Source: Streptomyces luomodiensis (GTDB taxonomy: Bacteria; Actinomycetota; Actinomycetes; Streptomycetales; Streptomycetaceae). From it: 64,000 nucleotides of DNA. Under the pieces are notes generated by a model that saw only the letters and a list, made by a program, of their open reading frames with translations, did no database searches and was not told the origin of the DNA. How positions within the stretch are numbered: position 1 is the stretch's first letter; every line of letters begins with the position of its first letter. The stretch spans positions 8,122,001 to 8,186,000 of the forward strand of contig NZ_CP117522.1 of the NCBI RefSeq assembly GCF_031679605.1, read 5' to 3'. Shown here piece after piece: positions 20,501 through 28,125 of the stretch. A program made the position numbers and the translations under genes.

Positions 20501-22780
20501 CGCGGCCGTCAACTCGTCGCGCACCCGCTCCACCTGGGCCGAGTGCGAGGCGTAGTCCACCGCGATCCGGCGCACCCGTACCTCCGCGCCCGACAGCTCC
20601 TCGAACAGCTCGTCCAGCGCCGCCGGCTCACCGGAGACCACCACCGAGCCCGGCCCGTTGACCGCCGCGATCGACACGCGGCCGTCCCAGCGGAGCAGCC
20701 GCGCCTCGGCCTCGGCCCGGGGCAGTGCCACCGACAGCATGCCGCCCCGCCCCGCCAGGCGGCGTGCGATGGTCTGGCTGCGCAGCGCCACCACCCGGGC
20801 CGCGTCCTCCAGGGAGAGGGCACCGGACACGCACGCCGCCGCGATCTCTCCCTGGGAATGGCCCACCACCGCGTCCGGGACCACCCCGTGCGCCTGCCAC
20901 ACCGCCGCGAGGGAGACCATCACCGCCCAGGAGGCGGGCTGGACCACATCCACCCGTTCCAGTGACGGCGCCCCCTCGGCCTGCCGCAGCACCTCCACCA
21001 GCGACCAGTCCACATGAGGCGCGAGCGCGGCGGCACACTCGGCCAGCCGCCGGGCGAACACCGGGGACTCCGCCATCAACCGGACGCCCATGCCCGCCCA
21101 CTGCGACCCCTGCCCGGGGAAGATGAACACCGTCTTGCCCTCGACATCGGCGACTCCCCGCACCACGCCCGGCGCGGACTCGCCGTCGGCCAGCGCCGTC
21201 AGCGCCTCCGAGGCGGCCGACCGGTCCGACGCGAGGACGACGGCACGGTGGTCGAACGCGGTCCGGGTGGTCGCCAGGGAGAAGCCCACGTCCACCGGAC
21301 GGAGCCGGTCGTTCCCGGCCAGATGGGACGCGAGGCGGACGGCCTGCGCACGCAGCGCCCCGGGAGTCCGGCCCGAGACCGGCCACGGCACGGTGCCACC
21401 CGCCATCAGAGCGCTGTCCGCCGCACCGGTGTCCGGGTCCGCCGCCGCGGACGTGTCCCCGGACGCCGGCTCGCTGGCGGACACCACCAGGTGGCAGTTG
21501 GTGCCGCCCATGCCGAACGACGACACCCCGGCCAGGGCACGGCCGTCGCGGTAGGGCCAGGGACGAGTCGACGTCACCACATCCAGGTTCCACTCGCCGA
21601 AGCGGATCCGCGGATTGGGGTGTTCGAAGTTCAGGCTCGCCGGGAGTTCACCGTTCCGCAGCGACAGCACGACCTTCATCAGGCCGGTGATGCCCGCGGC
21701 GCCCTCCAGGTGTCCCACGTTCGTCTTCGCCGAACCGACCAGCAGGGGGCTGTCCGTGGCCCGGCCCGCCCCGTACACCGCGCCGAGCGCCGCGGCCTCC
21801 ACCGGGTCGCCCACCCGGGTGCCGGTCCCGTGCAGTTCCACGTACTGGACCGCGGCCGGGTCGACGCCCGCACGCCTGCAGGCGGTCTGGATGACCGCCC
21901 GTTGCCCCTCGGGGTCGGGGGTGGTCAGGCCGTCGCCGGGGCCGTCGTTGCCGACCGCGCTTCCCTCGATGACGCACAGGATCTCGTCCCCGTCGGCCAA
22001 CGCCGTCGCCAGCGGCTTGAGCAGGACCATCCCCGCACCCTCGCCGCGCACATACCCATTGGCACGTGCGTCGAAGGTGAAGCACCGGCCGTCCGGGGAC
22101 AGGGCGCCGAGCCGGGCCGCGGCCTCCGCGCTGTCCGGGATCAGATTGAGGTGCACACCACCGGCGAGCGCGGTGGCCGACTCCCCGCGCCGCAGGCTCT
22201 CGCAGGCCAGGTGCACCGCCACCAGCGACGACGACTGCCCGGTGTCCACCACCAGGCTCGGTCCCCGAAGGCCCAGGACGTAGGACAGCCGGTTCGCGGC
22301 CATGCTGCGGTTCAGGCCGGTCAGGGTGTGATGACCGATCGCCGCCGGTCCTCTGAGCCGGTCCAGCGCGCCGTAGTCATCCGCGGTCATCCCGATGAAC
22401 ACCCCGGTGTCGCTGCCGCGTACCGCGGCCGGCGGCAGGCCCGCGTCCTCCAGGACCTCCCAGCCCAGCTCCAGTACGAGGCGCTGCTGCGGGTCCATGG
22501 CCCGCGCCTCACGCGGAGAGATCCCGAAGAACTCCGCATCGAAACCGTCGACGTCCTCCAGGAAGGCACCCCAGCCGGTCTCGCCGGAGGCCGCGGCCCC
22601 GCTGTCCCATCGGCCCGGCGGCACCTGTGAGACCGCGCTCGACCCGCTGGACAGCAGCCGCCAGAACTGCGCGGGATCCGCCGCGGACGGCAGCCGGCAG
22701 GACACTCCGATCACCGCGACGGCGGTATCCCGCTCCCGGAGTCGCTCAGCGGACGCGGACATGGACTCGCATCGGCTCAC
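9107..22780 (-). CDS. Type I modular polyketide synthase, KSQ-loading, two modules, TE
   Basis: Single 4557-residue PKS. Domain order: KSQ-AT-ACP, KS-AT-DH-KR-ACP, KS-AT-KR-ACP-TE. Markers: Gln182 replacing the KS cysteine in DTGQSSS; AT0 Ser642 and YASH ending at His746; ACP Ser975; KS1 Cys1196; AT1 Ser1644 with HAFH 1744-1747; DH His1948 and Asp2116; KR1 LDD 2470-2472 and Tyr2527; ACP Ser2689; KS2 Cys2926; AT2 Ser3377 with FAAH 3479-3482; KR2 with Gln4062 in place of Tyr; ACP Ser4227; TE Ser4411 and His4534. The GTG start at 22780 follows GAGGG by 9 bases; ATG 22762 lacks such a site. A KSQ loading module and a C-terminal TE in one polypeptide make it a self-contained line predicted to release a triketide. 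The hydroxymalonyl-ACP operon at 24.5-27.8 kb probably feeds it. Confidence 0.96.
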   Translation of the reverse strand: MSRCESMSASAERLRERDTAVAVIGVSCRLPSAADPAQFWRLLSSGSSAVSQVPPGRWDSGAAASGETGWGAFLEDVDGFDAEFFGISPREARAMDPQQRLVLELGWEVLEDAGLPPAAVRGSDTGVFIGMTADDYGALDRLRGPAAIGHHTLTGLNRSMAANRLSYVLGLRGPSLVVDTGQSSSLVAVHLACESLRRGESATALAGGVHLNLIPDSAEAAARLGALSPDGRCFTFDARANGYVRGEGAGMVLLKPLATALADGDEILCVIEGSAVGNDGPGDGLTTPDPEGQRAVIQTACRRAGVDPAAVQYVELHGTGTRVGDPVEAAALGAVYGAGRATDSPLLVGSAKTNVGHLEGAAGITGLMKVVLSLRNGELPASLNFEHPNPRIRFGEWNLDVVTSTRPWPYRDGRALAGVSSFGMGGTNCHLVVSASEPASGDTSAAADPDTGAADSALMAGGTVPWPVSGRTPGALRAQAVRLASHLAGNDRLRPVDVGFSLATTRTAFDHRAVVLASDRSAASEALTALADGESAPGVVRGVADVEGKTVFIFPGQGSQWAGMGVRLMAESPVFARRLAECAAALAPHVDWSLVEVLRQAEGAPSLERVDVVQPASWAVMVSLAAVWQAHGVVPDAVVGHSQGEIAAACVSGALSLEDAARVVALRSQTIARRLAGRGGMLSVALPRAEAEARLLRWDGRVSIAAVNGPGSVVVSGEPAALDELFEELSGAEVRVRRIAVDYASHSAQVERVRDELTAALEGIRPRRAEVPFYSTVTGEWLDTTGMDAGYWYRNLRRTVGFEPAVRTLLGQGHRVFVEVSSHPVLTAAVQEVIDTADVKAVTVGTLRRGLGGADRFLTCLAEVYVRGVPVDWPRLFTGTGARRVAMPTYAFQRERYWLQEAAGEVAVRDAVPAVSAPVTGHATDPEPERGESAARWTRAEVARLVRAETAVVLGFADAERVDPARPFKELGFDSAMTVELATRLRAATGLRVPNTVLFDHPTPAACAEHLATRLTGPVTGDASPAPRAVPEDDPVVIVGMACRYPGGVTSPEELWELVSGEADAISDMPVNRGWAPEMVATGRPGGFLYDADRFDAALFGISPREAEAMDPQQRLALEVSWEAVERAEIAPSSLRGSSTGVFLGAMAQDYGPRLKDGAGAAEGYLLTGTSPSVLSGRVAYALGLRGPALTVDTACSSSLVALHLAAQALRGGECSLALAGGVTVMSEPGIFVEFARQGGLSPDGRCKAYAEAADGTGWSEGVGVLVLERLSDAVRAGHRVLAVLRGSAVNSDGASNGLTAPSGIAQRQVIGQALASAGLAPSDVDAVEGHGTGTRLGDPIEAQALLATYGQGRDPDRPLLLGSLKSNIGHTQAAAGVAGVIKMILAMRHGVLPRTLHVDAPSSQVDWSAGAVELLTGATPWPPAERPRRAGVSSFGISGTNAHVIVEQPPRDRPDRPSARPPAGSPAEPRPGVVPWPVSARTQAALDGQLDRLAAFVADTGAAAPDIGFSLATTRSELEHRAVLLAATDTAGDGAARPWKVAEGLAGDPGPMALLFAGQGAQRLGMGRELHARYPVFAAAWDEVCALLDGELERPLREVVFGDDAEALNRTAYAQPALFALEVALFRLLESWGVAPDLLIGHSVGEIAAAHVAGVLSLPDACTLVAARGRLMQALPEGGAMVALRATEDEVTPLLAGCGDRVGLAAVNGPRAVVVSGDAGEVEAIADRFAADGHTVTRLRVSHAFHSPLMAPMLEDFRTVAKGLAFGEPRIPIISTVTGERIGTADHWVQHIVLTVRFADAVGAAARAGARTFLELGPDATLSVLAQDALPDVARVEAVSLLGKDRGEESTALTAAARLYVRGVPIRWAELFAGTGARRIALPTYAFQRERYWTTPVAGTSATGAVPAGLGGVDHPLLGAVVELPETGGLLYTGLLSVAARPWLADHVVAGQVTFPAAGFVELAIRTGDEVGCALVEELTLVAPLVLSGRDDGGVRIQVALGGPGDDGRRTLSIHSRPVGAPDVPWTRHATGTLAPGAPAADAHDRRAWPPADAVPVDLDAFYERRRAAGLAYGPAFRAVRAAWRAGDEVLAEVALPEALADEADAFRLHPALLDAALHLASPAVLDGPDGGRLPASWSGVSLHAVGASVLRVRMSRTGDDTVTLTAADTAGDPVATVRTLTLRSPDVRPPAATAARPLLRLDWLPAPAPDTAGHDPVAAGEAVLVPVAAPVGVPVPEAVRTVTASVLDTVRQHLEAADADEAADAAEAGDGGPARVVFVTRGAVATAPGAAPDVVAAAVWGLVRSARQESPGRFVLLDLDPADDDDPVPAAVAALRAAPDRDEPELALRHGRLLIPRLASVEVTDPVAPEMVWGGDGTVLITGGLGGLGALIARHLVTAHGVRHLVLAGRRGADTEGAGELLAELSGRGARVTAVACDVSDRAAVAALLTAIPDEHPLTGVVHAAGVLDDGLVAALTPDRLDTVFRPKLDGAWHLHELTRDLGLSAFVVFSSVFGVLGNAGQAGYTAANAFLDALARRRTAEGLAGLSIGWGPWPQDSGMSAALSDAQLRRITAAGLPTLPVDQGLAWFDAAGAVDEAVVVAARVDRAALRARHTVPAVLRGLVPAGTARRAAATERGSGLPTGLTADQTRAALSQLVREQVASVLGHADPLAVASGRTFKDMGFDSLTAGQLRNALRKRTGLSLPSTLVYDHPTPDALAGHLWTALYGGADERAEGAEPAPTAAAGPTAGAPAEEPIAIIGMSCRFPGRVRSPEQLWELLAEGVDATSPLPADRGWGPGVYHPDPDRTGTTYSAAGGFLDGAAEFDAAFFGISPREAAAMDPQQRMLLELAWEAFERAGIDPTSLRGSTTGTFVSATAQSYGADVSADSDGYQLTGTLPSVLSGRLAYLFDLGGPAVTVDTACSSSLVALHMACQSLRSGESTLALAGGATVLTGPDTLVSLSRHRVVAPDGRCKAFAESADGMGIAEGAGLLVLERLSDAVRHGHRVLAVVRGSAVNSDGASNGLTAPSGPAQQRVIRQALANSGLSASDVDAVEAHGTGTALGDPIEAHALLSTYGQDRGGNPPLLVGSVKSNIGHTQVAAGVAGVIKMVMAMLHGELPKTLHVTEPSSRVDWDSGALRLLTEAAPWPDLGRPRRCAVSAFGMSGTNAHAILEQPPRPAGRPALADPAPDRPVAWPLSGTSAGALRAQAAKLLAHLDDHPGLRPVDVGYSLATTRATFEHRAVLVGDDLAALRGSLAALAEGTSSPAVVRGTAGERRPVVFVFPGQDAAWAGMAAELLDVSPVFADRVAACEAALAPYLDWSPTGVLRGESGAPPMDGRPDVLQPVLWTVMVSLAALWRSFGVEPAAVIGHSQGEVAAACVSGGLSLDDGARVVALRSRLIHERLSGRGAMMSVMATPERVRELLDGTSGAVSIAAVNGPRTVTLSGDPAALDEVERGLSAARIMRWRLGGVDFAAHSAQIDEIEAELLELLAPVRPRPSDVPFYSTVTGNRLNTEELDARYWCRNLRQTVSFAETMAALVREGYGAMIEVGPHPVLAVGTSEIIEHAGSPAVTLGTLRRDDGGWDRVLRALGEAHAHGVPVDWGMVLSGGRTVDLPTYAFQHETYWSAPPATTPGRTHSADEPLWEAVGQGDATAVATLLGLEAEYTEYKDALDAVLPALSAWRRRQDEHTLTSARRYRTVWTPLRVPAAPALTGTWRVLTTDGIDDADVVSALTAHGARVDRVVLDGTCADPEVLAERLGDLDGTAGVLSLLAAAEEADSGEPVLPAGLALTVSLIQALMGAGAELPLWTVTRGAVSTGPADPVRDPRQAMVLGLGRTAAVEATSLRGGLADLPERLDPEAARRFAALLAAGPGDEQAAVRSSGVLVRRLERAAAPADAPGTWVPGGTTLVTGGTGTLGSRVARWLARQGAGHLVLLSRSGLAAPGAAELAAELTAQGTSVEVVRCDVTDRAAVAAVLDRLSTDGTPVRAVVHTAGTRALGPLGTANLAQVADAVRAKVAGAAHLDELLGDTPLDAFVLFSSLAGVWGIGDHGAQAAGDAYLEALAAQRSARGACATAISFSPWEEARPRLNRQDGEHLIRSGMAFLDGDVALAGLAQALHEQRTTLTVADIDWERYLSVVTAAGSRPFFGELPEARSLAVPAAPSRDGEFAVRLRSLPAGERRRDLLDLVRSEAAVALGHSSGEAIGEHSAFRDHGMDSLAAVDLRNRLAAALGTPLPSTVVLTHPTPADLADHLLDHLAAPSAQDGATDVVPTADLVTRLHREAMRTGRVNEAETLLLDLAALRPKGSGPLPPTVDRLTTGTSGTHVFCVAPIVPLTGPHTYYALAQALPDDWSVSCLTPPGFGTDEELPATREALVEGLARAVVASTGGDTAEPVILLGTSSGGILAHETARRLADRGTPVRAVVLVDTYILESATARALQPHLWHGLYAREHLTDGYTATDLSAYAWMERLLRTWAPVPTPFPTLLLRASDPFPVPDGTDPVPPDWQTVLPHLTTTLTASGNHFTLVNQHAATTAGHIADWLTMPG
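14546..19693 (-). other. PKS extension module 1 KS-AT(malonyl)-DH-KR-ACP
   Basis: Residues about 1030-2745. KS1 has Cys1196 in [16 protein letters not shown] is altered to [10 protein letters not shown]1 has GHSVGE and HAFH, a malonyl-CoA signature. DH has [10 protein letters not shown] (HxxxGxxxxP) and [12 protein letters not shown] has TGGLGGLG, the B-type LDD motif and Tyr2527. All reductive residues are present, so a trans-2-pentenoyl intermediate is predicted. Confidence 0.85.
19720..22780 (-). other. PKS loading module KSQ-AT(methylmalonyl)-ACP
   Basis: Residues 1-1020. The KS has the VDTGQSSSL motif with Gln182, the decarboxylating KSQ signature; its histidine motifs ([17 protein letters not shown]) are intact. 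The AT has [17 protein letters not shown] with Ser642 and the YASH motif typical of methylmalonyl-CoA. Together these predict propionyl-ACP as starter, made by decarboxylating methylmalonyl. The ACP carries Ser975 in GFDSA. Confidence 0.88.
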
Positions 22781-23125
22781 GGCACCGATCCCTCAACTCG
22801 TCGTCTTCGCAGGCCCGGCAGGACAAGGACGGATACGGATTGGTACACGTCCGTCTCCAGAAATCCGGCGACACCGAACTGTTGTATCGAGTCATGATCA
22901 ACAGTGGCCTCGATGATACATGGCCATGGCTGGAAAATGTTTTGGGATTTTTACTGTCCGCCTTTACCGCCGATCCCAAATATTAGGGATTTCCCTAGAT
23001 CTCCGGCGTTTGAAAGTCCGTGCGATCACTTATCGTTGGACCTCGACCGGTGAAAAAGTGCCACAACGCCACGCCGCCCGTCCATGAGACGTCGACGCGC
23101 CAACACAATTCACGAAGGTGAGAGA
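22781..23125. promoter_or_regulatory. Divergent promoter region of PKS and CMD-fusion genes
   Basis: This 345-base region is clearly more AT-rich than its surroundings from about 22870 to 23040 and separates the two divergent genes. It holds two inverted repeats: TTTGGGAT (22941-22948) with ATCCCAAA (22973-22980), and TAGGGA-TT-TCCCTA (22984-22997). No regulator gene lies in the biosynthetic locus itself, so control probably comes from elsewhere. No -35/-10 pair was assigned. Confidence 0.55.
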
Positions 23126-24415
23126 ATGCGGCCCAGGATCGATCCGCAGGACGCGGACGACTTCGCCGTCACACCCGCGGGCCAGGTCTACGCCCAGGAG
23201 ATCGGCCAGTCACTCAACGGGCTCCTCGCGGACCGGCCCCCGCCGAACGTCCACCGGACCATCGCCAACCACCCGACGCTGCTGCCCGCGATGCAGCCGC
23301 TGATGTCGCATGTGGCGGGCGACGTCCTGCCGGCCCGCGAACGCGAACTCGTCATCCTGCGGACGGCGTGGCGTTCACAGGCCTCGTACGTCTGGGCGCA
23401 CCACCACGCCGCGGGGCTGTTCGTCGGGCTGAACGAGACGGAGATCGCCCGAGTCGCCTCGGAGGACACCGCCGACTGGACGCCGTTCGAAGCCACTCTG
23501 CTCCAGGCGGTCGACGAGCTCCACACCAAGTCAGCGGTGTCGGACGGCACATGGAAGCGGCTGGCCGAGCGCTACAGCGAGGAGCAGATCCTCGAACTGC
23601 TGGCCCTGGCCGGAACGTACAAGACCCTGGCGTTCATCCTGAACTCCTGTCTGGTGCCGATCGACCCCTGGATGGAGCGTCCCGCGCTGCTGCCGGCCGA
23701 CCCGGGACAGCTGACCTCCGGCAGACACGCACGCCCGCGGGAGCCGCTCACGCAGGCGGGCTCCGAGACCTGGAACCAGCGGATCGTCTTGCAGAACGAC
23801 ACCGGACTCTCCCAGCTCACCCCGTCGTCGGCCAGCCCCGAACTGCCACTTCACGAGATCCTCGTCCGTTACCCGGACCTGCTGTCCACGGTGAACGCGC
23901 CCGGCTCCAACTCCTCGCTCCTGCTGATCCGCAGGAACTCCACGGACGTCATGCCGGACACGGACGGCTATTCCTTCAGCGCCACCCACCTCTTCGCCGA
24001 TTCCTCGGGTGTCCCGATACTCGTGGAAGTGGTGGAACCACACGACACGTGGAACGCGCACAGCGCCCTCGCCAAAATCCTCGACTACGCGGGCAGCGGG
24101 GCGCGGCACTGGCCGGTCCACATACTCCAGCGGTCGCTCGAGTACACCGCCCAATTGCAGGACAGCACCGGAGAGCAGTTGCTGGCGGAGATGGGGTATC
24201 CCATCGACGCGGGTTCGTTCCTGCGTACGATCGAGGCGAATCTGGCCCTCGGCAGGCTCCGCATGGCCATTGTGGCCAGCCGATTTCCGCCCGAATTCAA
24301 CCGGGTGATCGCATTCCTCGGTCAGCAGCTGCACCCCGCCGAGGTGTACGGCATCGAACTGCGCCGCTTCTCCGACGGGTCCCACGCCGCGTTCATCCCG
24401 AGGGTGGTCAGCTGA
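23126..24415 (+). CDS. Carboxymuconolactone decarboxylase-like / degenerate nuclease-fold fusion protein
   Basis: Predicted protein of 429 residues with two parts. Residues about 20-185 match the carboxymuconolactone decarboxylase/AhpD fold (RELVILRTAWRSQASYVWAHH, then a helical ILELLALAGTYKTLAFILNS segment). Residues about 230-425 resemble a widespread bacterial domain of restriction-endonuclease fold, whose core normally reads D-x-x-G-x-P-x-LVEVK; here it reads ADSSGVPILVEVVE, so the lysine of the E-x-K signature is lost. ATG 23126 follows GAAGG by 7 bases; an ATG at 23084 is possible. It diverges from the PKS and converges with fkbH. The role is unknown; the first domain could act on the released polyketide, for example in dehydration or decarboxylation-type chemistry, but this is only context-based. 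Confidence 0.8.
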   Translation: MRPRIDPQDADDFAVTPAGQVYAQEIGQSLNGLLADRPPPNVHRTIANHPTLLPAMQPLMSHVAGDVLPARERELVILRTAWRSQASYVWAHHHAAGLFVGLNETEIARVASEDTADWTPFEATLLQAVDELHTKSAVSDGTWKRLAERYSEEQILELLALAGTYKTLAFILNSCLVPIDPWMERPALLPADPGQLTSGRHARPREPLTQAGSETWNQRIVLQNDTGLSQLTPSSASPELPLHEILVRYPDLLSTVNAPGSNSSLLLIRRNSTDVMPDTDGYSFSATHLFADSSGVPILVEVVEPHDTWNAHSALAKILDYAGSGARHWPVHILQRSLEYTAQLQDSTGEQLLAEMGYPIDAGSFLRTIEANLALGRLRMAIVASRFPPEFNRVIAFLGQQLHPAEVYGIELRRFSDGSHAAFIPRVVS

Positions 24416-24422
24416 ACGACCC

Positions 24423-24457
24423 CATGGCGTCGGGAGGCGGTGCTTCCCGACGCCATG
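24423..24457. terminator. Bidirectional terminator between CMD fusion and fkbH-like gene
   Basis: A 13-bp perfect stem, CATGGCGTCGGGA with its complement at 24445-24457, lies between two convergent stop codons. Confidence 0.7.
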
Positions 24458-24465
24458 AGGAGGGC

Positions 24466-25560
24466 TCAGGCGCCCTGGAGACTGACGGCGTTCAGCTTCA
24501 TCGTGGGCGACGGGGCCTGCGGCTCCGGAACCAGATGCAGCCGCCGGATGTCCTGGTGCGCGGGTGCGGGCAGCCCGGCCCGGCAGTCACACGGTTCATC
24601 GGTGAAACCGGCGAACCGGTAGGCGATGTCCATCATCCGGTTGCGCTCCGTCCGCCGGAAGTCCGCCACCAGGTGGACGCCCGCGTGTGCGGCCTGGTCG
24701 ACGAGCCAGCCGAGGATCACCGAACCGGCGCCGAACGACACCACGCGGCACGACGTGGCCAGCAGCTTCAGATTCCAGACCCCTGGGTGCTTCTCCAGCA
24801 GTTCGAGACCGACCGCGCCATGCGGTCCGAACCGGTCGGTGAGCATGGTCACCAGCACCTCGTGGCGTGGATCGGCCAGCAGCGTGCGCAGGTCCGCCAG
24901 GGAGTAGTGCACTCCGGTCGCGTTCATCTGACTGGTGCGCAGCGTCAGCTCCTCCACCCGGGACAGCTGTTCCTCGGTGGCGCGCTCGATGTCCATCACC
25001 AGGTCCAGCGAGCGCAGGAAGTCATCGCTCGGCCCCTGGAACTCCGCCTCGGCCGCCTTCCGCTGGAACCCGGCCTGGTACATCTGCCGACGGCGGCGCG
25101 CGTCCACCGTCACCGTCGCCGGGCTGAATTCCGGCAGGGTGGAGAACTCGGGCAGCCGCTCGGCGGCGTAGCAGCGCACCTCCGGCAGATGGAACCGGAC
25201 CTCCGCCAGCTCCGCCGGCTGGTCATCGACGAAAGCGATCGTGTCGAGCGCGAAGTTGAGCTCGGCGGCGATCTCTCGCACCGCATCGGACTTCGGGCCC
25301 CAGCCGATGCGCGGCAACACGAAGTACTCGGCCACGCCCAGCTCCACCAGCTGCTGCCACGCCTGGTCGTGGTCGTTCTTGCTGGCAACCGACTGGAGGA
25401 TGCCCCGGCCGTCCAGTTCGGCGATGAGCTCCCGCACCGGGGCGGCGAGCGTCACCTTCCCGTCCTCCAGCAGCGTGCCCTGCCACAGGGTGTTGTCGAG
25501 GTCCCACACCAGGCACTTCACGATCGGGGGCGGTTGGGCCACAGCGCTTCCTTGGGTCAT
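24466..25560 (-). CDS. FkbH-like glyceryl-ACP synthase (HAD superfamily)
   Basis: FkbH-type enzyme of 364 residues that takes a glyceryl unit from 1,3-bisphosphoglycerate, dephosphorylates it and loads it onto a stand-alone ACP. The N-terminal HAD domain shows DLDNTLW (near residue 20), ASKND and FVDDQ motifs; the C-terminal part is the GNAT-like acyltransferase domain typical of FkbH. ATG 25560 overlaps the stop of the acyl-CoA dehydrogenase gene (ATGA), so the longer upstream frame is not needed. It is the last gene of the operon fkbK-J-I-H. The whole set predicts hydroxymalonyl-ACP as a PKS extender. Confidence 0.93.
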   Translation of the reverse strand: MTQGSAVAQPPPIVKCLVWDLDNTLWQGTLLEDGKVTLAAPVRELIAELDGRGILQSVASKNDHDQAWQQLVELGVAEYFVLPRIGWGPKSDAVREIAAELNFALDTIAFVDDQPAELAEVRFHLPEVRCYAAERLPEFSTLPEFSPATVTVDARRRRQMYQAGFQRKAAEAEFQGPSDDFLRSLDLVMDIERATEEQLSRVEELTLRTSQMNATGVHYSLADLRTLLADPRHEVLVTMLTDRFGPHGAVGLELLEKHPGVWNLKLLATSCRVVSFGAGSVILGWLVDQAAHAGVHLVADFRRTERNRMMDIAYRFAGFTDEPCDCRAGLPAPAHQDIRRLHLVPEPQAPSPTMKLNAVSLQGA

Positions 25561-26666
25561 GACGCCGGCATCGACACGGCGTGGTCGGCGAGGATCAGCT
25601 GGCAGATCTCGGTACTGCCCTCGATGAGCTCCATGAGCTTCGCGTCGCGGTAGGCGCGCTCGACCACATGGCCCTCGTGCGCGGCGGCCGAGCCCAGGAC
25701 CTGTACGGCCGCGGCGGCGCCCTGCGCGGCCTGGACCGCGCTCACCTGCTTGGCCAGGACCCCGGCGACGACCATGTCGGGGGAGCCGCTGTCCCAGCAC
25801 CGGCTGGCGTGTTCACACACCCGGGTGGCGATCTGCTCGGAGGTCAGCAGATTCGCCAGGTGGCGGCCGACCAGCTGGTGTTCGGCGAGCGGCTTTCCGA
25901 ACTGCCGCCGGACGCGGGCGTGGCCACGGGCGGCGTCGAGACAGGCCCGCAGGATTCCCACGCAGCCCCAGGCGACCGAGAGGCGTCCGTACGCCAGCGC
26001 GCTGGTCACCAGGAGCATCAGCGGCTGCCCGCCGCCGAGCACCGCGGTGGCGGGCAGCCGCACATCGTCGAGGTGTACATCCGCGTGTCCGGCCGCCCGG
26101 CAGCCGGACGGACGCGGGACCCTGCGGACGGTGACGCCCGGGGTCGACACGGGCACCACGACGGCGGCCGCCCCGGAACCATGGCGTCCGACGACGACGA
26201 TCAGATCGGCGTAATGGGCCGCGGTGGTCCAGACCTTCTGTCCGCGGACGACGACGGTGTCACCGTCCGGTTCGATGGTCGTGGTCATCGCCGACAGATC
26301 GCTGCCCGCCTCCGGTTCGCTGAACGCGACGGCGGCGAGCCGGCCACCGGCGAGCTTCGGCAGGTACTGGGCGTGCTGTTGCGGACTGCCCAGGCGCTGG
26401 ATGGTCCACGCGGCCATGCCCTGCGAGGTCATCACGCTCCGCAGCGAACTGCACCGGCTGCCGACATGGGCGGTGAACTCACCGTTCGCGGCGCTGCTCG
26501 CCGCGAGTCCGCCGAAGGTCTCCGGCACTCCCGCACACAGCAGGCCGCGGGCGGCCAGTGTCCGCAGAACGTCGTCGGGGATCAGACCGTTCCGGTCCCA
26601 CTCCGCGGCCCGGTCACCGACGAGATCGTCGACGAGTTCGCGCGCACCGGCGAGCGGCTCAGGCAT
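25557..26666 (-). CDS. FkbI-like acyl-ACP dehydrogenase
   Basis: Acyl-CoA dehydrogenase family flavoprotein of 369 residues. In FkbI-type pathways it oxidises the hydroxyl-bearing carbon of the ACP-bound glyceryl unit on the way to hydroxymalonyl-ACP. Visible motifs: AFSEPEAGSDLSAM (FAD/substrate region), the middle beta domain with VRGQKVWTTAAHYAD, and the C-terminal LIEGSTEICQ, whose glutamate corresponds to the catalytic base of the family. Its start lies inside the end of the ACP gene and its stop overlaps fkbH. Confidence 0.9.
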   Translation of the reverse strand: MPEPLAGARELVDDLVGDRAAEWDRNGLIPDDVLRTLAARGLLCAGVPETFGGLAASSAANGEFTAHVGSRCSSLRSVMTSQGMAAWTIQRLGSPQQHAQYLPKLAGGRLAAVAFSEPEAGSDLSAMTTTIEPDGDTVVVRGQKVWTTAAHYADLIVVVGRHGSGAAAVVVPVSTPGVTVRRVPRPSGCRAAGHADVHLDDVRLPATAVLGGGQPLMLLVTSALAYGRLSVAWGCVGILRACLDAARGHARVRRQFGKPLAEHQLVGRHLANLLTSEQIATRVCEHASRCWDSGSPDMVVAGVLAKQVSAVQAAQGAAAAVQVLGSAAAHEGHVVERAYRDAKLMELIEGSTEICQLILADHAVSMPAS

Positions 26667-26937
26667 CGGCGGTGTGCCCGGCGCCGAGCAGACGCCCCAC
26701 CAGGGCGGTCATGCCCGCAATGGTGCGGAAGTTGTCCCGCTTCAGATCGTCCCCCAGGATCTGCACGGAGAACTCCTGCTCCAGATGGACGACGAGCTCC
26801 ATCGCGAACATCGACGACACCAGCCCCGAGGCGAAGAGATCCTGGTCGGCAGGGACCTCCGCCTTGACCCGCTCCGAGACGAACGCCGTAATCGCCTGCT
26901 CGATCCCCTCGGCGGTGATCGGCTGGTCCATATTCAC
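26659..26937 (-). CDS. FkbJ-like stand-alone acyl carrier protein
   Basis: Acyl carrier protein of 92 residues dedicated to the extender-unit pathway. The carrier motif is ASGLVSSMFAMELV, with Ser42 the likely phosphopantetheine site. Such VSS-type ACPs are typical of methoxymalonyl/hydroxymalonyl loci. The GTG start at 26937 overlaps the TGA of the upstream dehydrogenase gene and has AAAGG 7 bases upstream; an ATG two codons later is possible. It overlaps the next gene by 8 bases. Confidence 0.92.
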   Translation of the reverse strand: MNMDQPITAEGIEQAITAFVSERVKAEVPADQDLFASGLVSSMFAMELVVHLEQEFSVQILGDDLKRDNFRTIAGMTALVGRLLGAGHTADA

Positions 26938-27794
26938 GAAAGCACCTTTCCATAGTCATAGAAACCCCGCCCCGTCTTGCGCCCCAGATCGCCGCGGCGC
27001 ACCTTCTCCAGGAGAAGTTCACAGGGCTCGAAGGTGGAATTCCCGGTCCGCTCGGCCAGCAGCCGAAGAGCGTCCGCGAGATTGTCCAGCCCGATCAGAT
27101 CGGCGGTGCGCAGCGGACCGGTGGGGTGACCGAGGCATCCGTGCATCAGCCGGTCCACGGACTCGACGCTCGCGACGCCCTCGGCCACGATCCTCACCGC
27201 TTCATTGATCATGGGATGCAGCAGCCTGCTGGTGACGAACCCCGGCGCATCGCGCACGACGACCGTCTTCTTCCCCAGCCGCTCCAGGGCGGACCGGACC
27301 GCGGCCATGGTCTCGTCGCCGGTCTGCGGACCACGGATGACCTCGACCATCTCAATGAGATAGGCCGGATTCATGAAGTGCGCCCCGGCCAGGTCCTCGG
27401 GGCGTCGCACCGACTTCGCCAGCTCGGCGACGGGGATGCCCGAGGTGTTGGTGATCACCGGGATTCCGGCGGGGAGCATGCCGGAGATCTCCGCCATGAT
27501 CCGCGCCTTGAGCGAGGCGTCCTCGGTGATCGCCTCGATCACGACACCGGCGTCCGCCGCGTCCGTGCCGGACAGCGTCGTGGTCAGCGTTCCGGCCGCC
27601 TGCCCGTCGGGGAAGGCGCCCATGAACTGCCCGTGCCGCATCTGCTGGGCGATTTCCGTCCGGGCCTTCTGGAGTATGTCGTCCGAGACGTCGACCAGGA
27701 CGACATCCACCCCGCGGCCCAGTGCCAGTGCGGTGATGCTGCGCCCCATGACCCCCGCACCGAATACGGCGATCGTGTCCGATCGGGAATTCAC
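26934..27794 (-). CDS. FkbK-like 3-hydroxyacyl-ACP dehydrogenase
   Basis: 3-hydroxyacyl-CoA dehydrogenase family protein of about 286 residues. In this pathway it oxidises the primary alcohol of glyceryl-ACP. It has the N-terminal NAD-binding motif FGAGVMGRSI, the conserved ITNTSGIPV and HFMNPAYLIEMVEV (with the catalytic His), and the C-terminal LGRKTGRGFYDY segment. Start choice is uncertain: GTG 27794 has GGAG 9 bases upstream, GTG 27800 and ATG 27812 are also in frame, and the frame is open to 27923. First gene of the four-gene operon. No fkbG-like O-methyltransferase accompanies it. Confidence 0.9.
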   Translation of the reverse strand: MNSRSDTIAVFGAGVMGRSITALALGRGVDVVLVDVSDDILQKARTEIAQQMRHGQFMGAFPDGQAAGTLTTTLSGTDAADAGVVIEAITEDASLKARIMAEISGMLPAGIPVITNTSGIPVAELAKSVRRPEDLAGAHFMNPAYLIEMVEVIRGPQTGDETMAAVRSALERLGKKTVVVRDAPGFVTSRLLHPMINEAVRIVAEGVASVESVDRLMHGCLGHPTGPLRTADLIGLDNLADALRLLAERTGNSTFEPCELLLEKVRRGDLGRKTGRGFYDYGKVLS

Positions 27795-28073
27795 CGTCAC
27801 CCATCTCCACATCGTCGTCCAACCGGGCACGCCCTGTGTGCGGCGCATAACGGGCGGGCGGGGTTCACCTGCTGAAAAACAGCCAGGCAATAGCAACTTC
27901 AGCGGAGAAATTACGCTGATCATCCGGAGGACGTCAAAGGATGAGGTAGCGCCCTAGGGAGATCCACAGTGTTCTTCGCGAGGCCGGGCCCGAGGTGAAC
28001 CACCGCGGGTGGGGATGCGTCTTCCCGCTATCAGGCGGACGGCGTGCGACTCACGGTGTGGACGGTGCGCTCA
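27795..28073. promoter_or_regulatory. Promoter region of the hydroxymalonyl-ACP operon
   Basis: Spacer between the aldehyde dehydrogenase terminator and fkbK. It includes an AT-rich patch near 27885-27930 and a perfect CCCTAGGG palindrome at 27952-27959. This echoes the TAGGGA/TCCCTA repeat in the PKS promoter region. No -35/-10 boxes were assigned with confidence. Confidence 0.4.
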
Positions 28074-28117
28074 AAAAGGGCGCCTGCCGGACATCCGTCC
28101 TGGTCAGGCGCCCTTTT
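28074..28117 (-). terminator. Rho-independent terminator of aldehyde dehydrogenase gene
   Basis: A 13-bp stem (28074-28086 with 28105-28117) starts 9 bases after the dehydrogenase stop and is followed, on the minus strand, by a run of five T (28077-28073). It is one of the few terminators here with a U tract. Confidence 0.85.
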
Positions 28118-28125
28118 CTGCGCGT

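Noticed and set aside
22180..22250. Loading KS seen as a dead ketosynthase
   Set aside because: Cys-to-Gln at the active site is the defining KSQ change for decarboxylative priming, and the other catalytic histidine motifs are intact.
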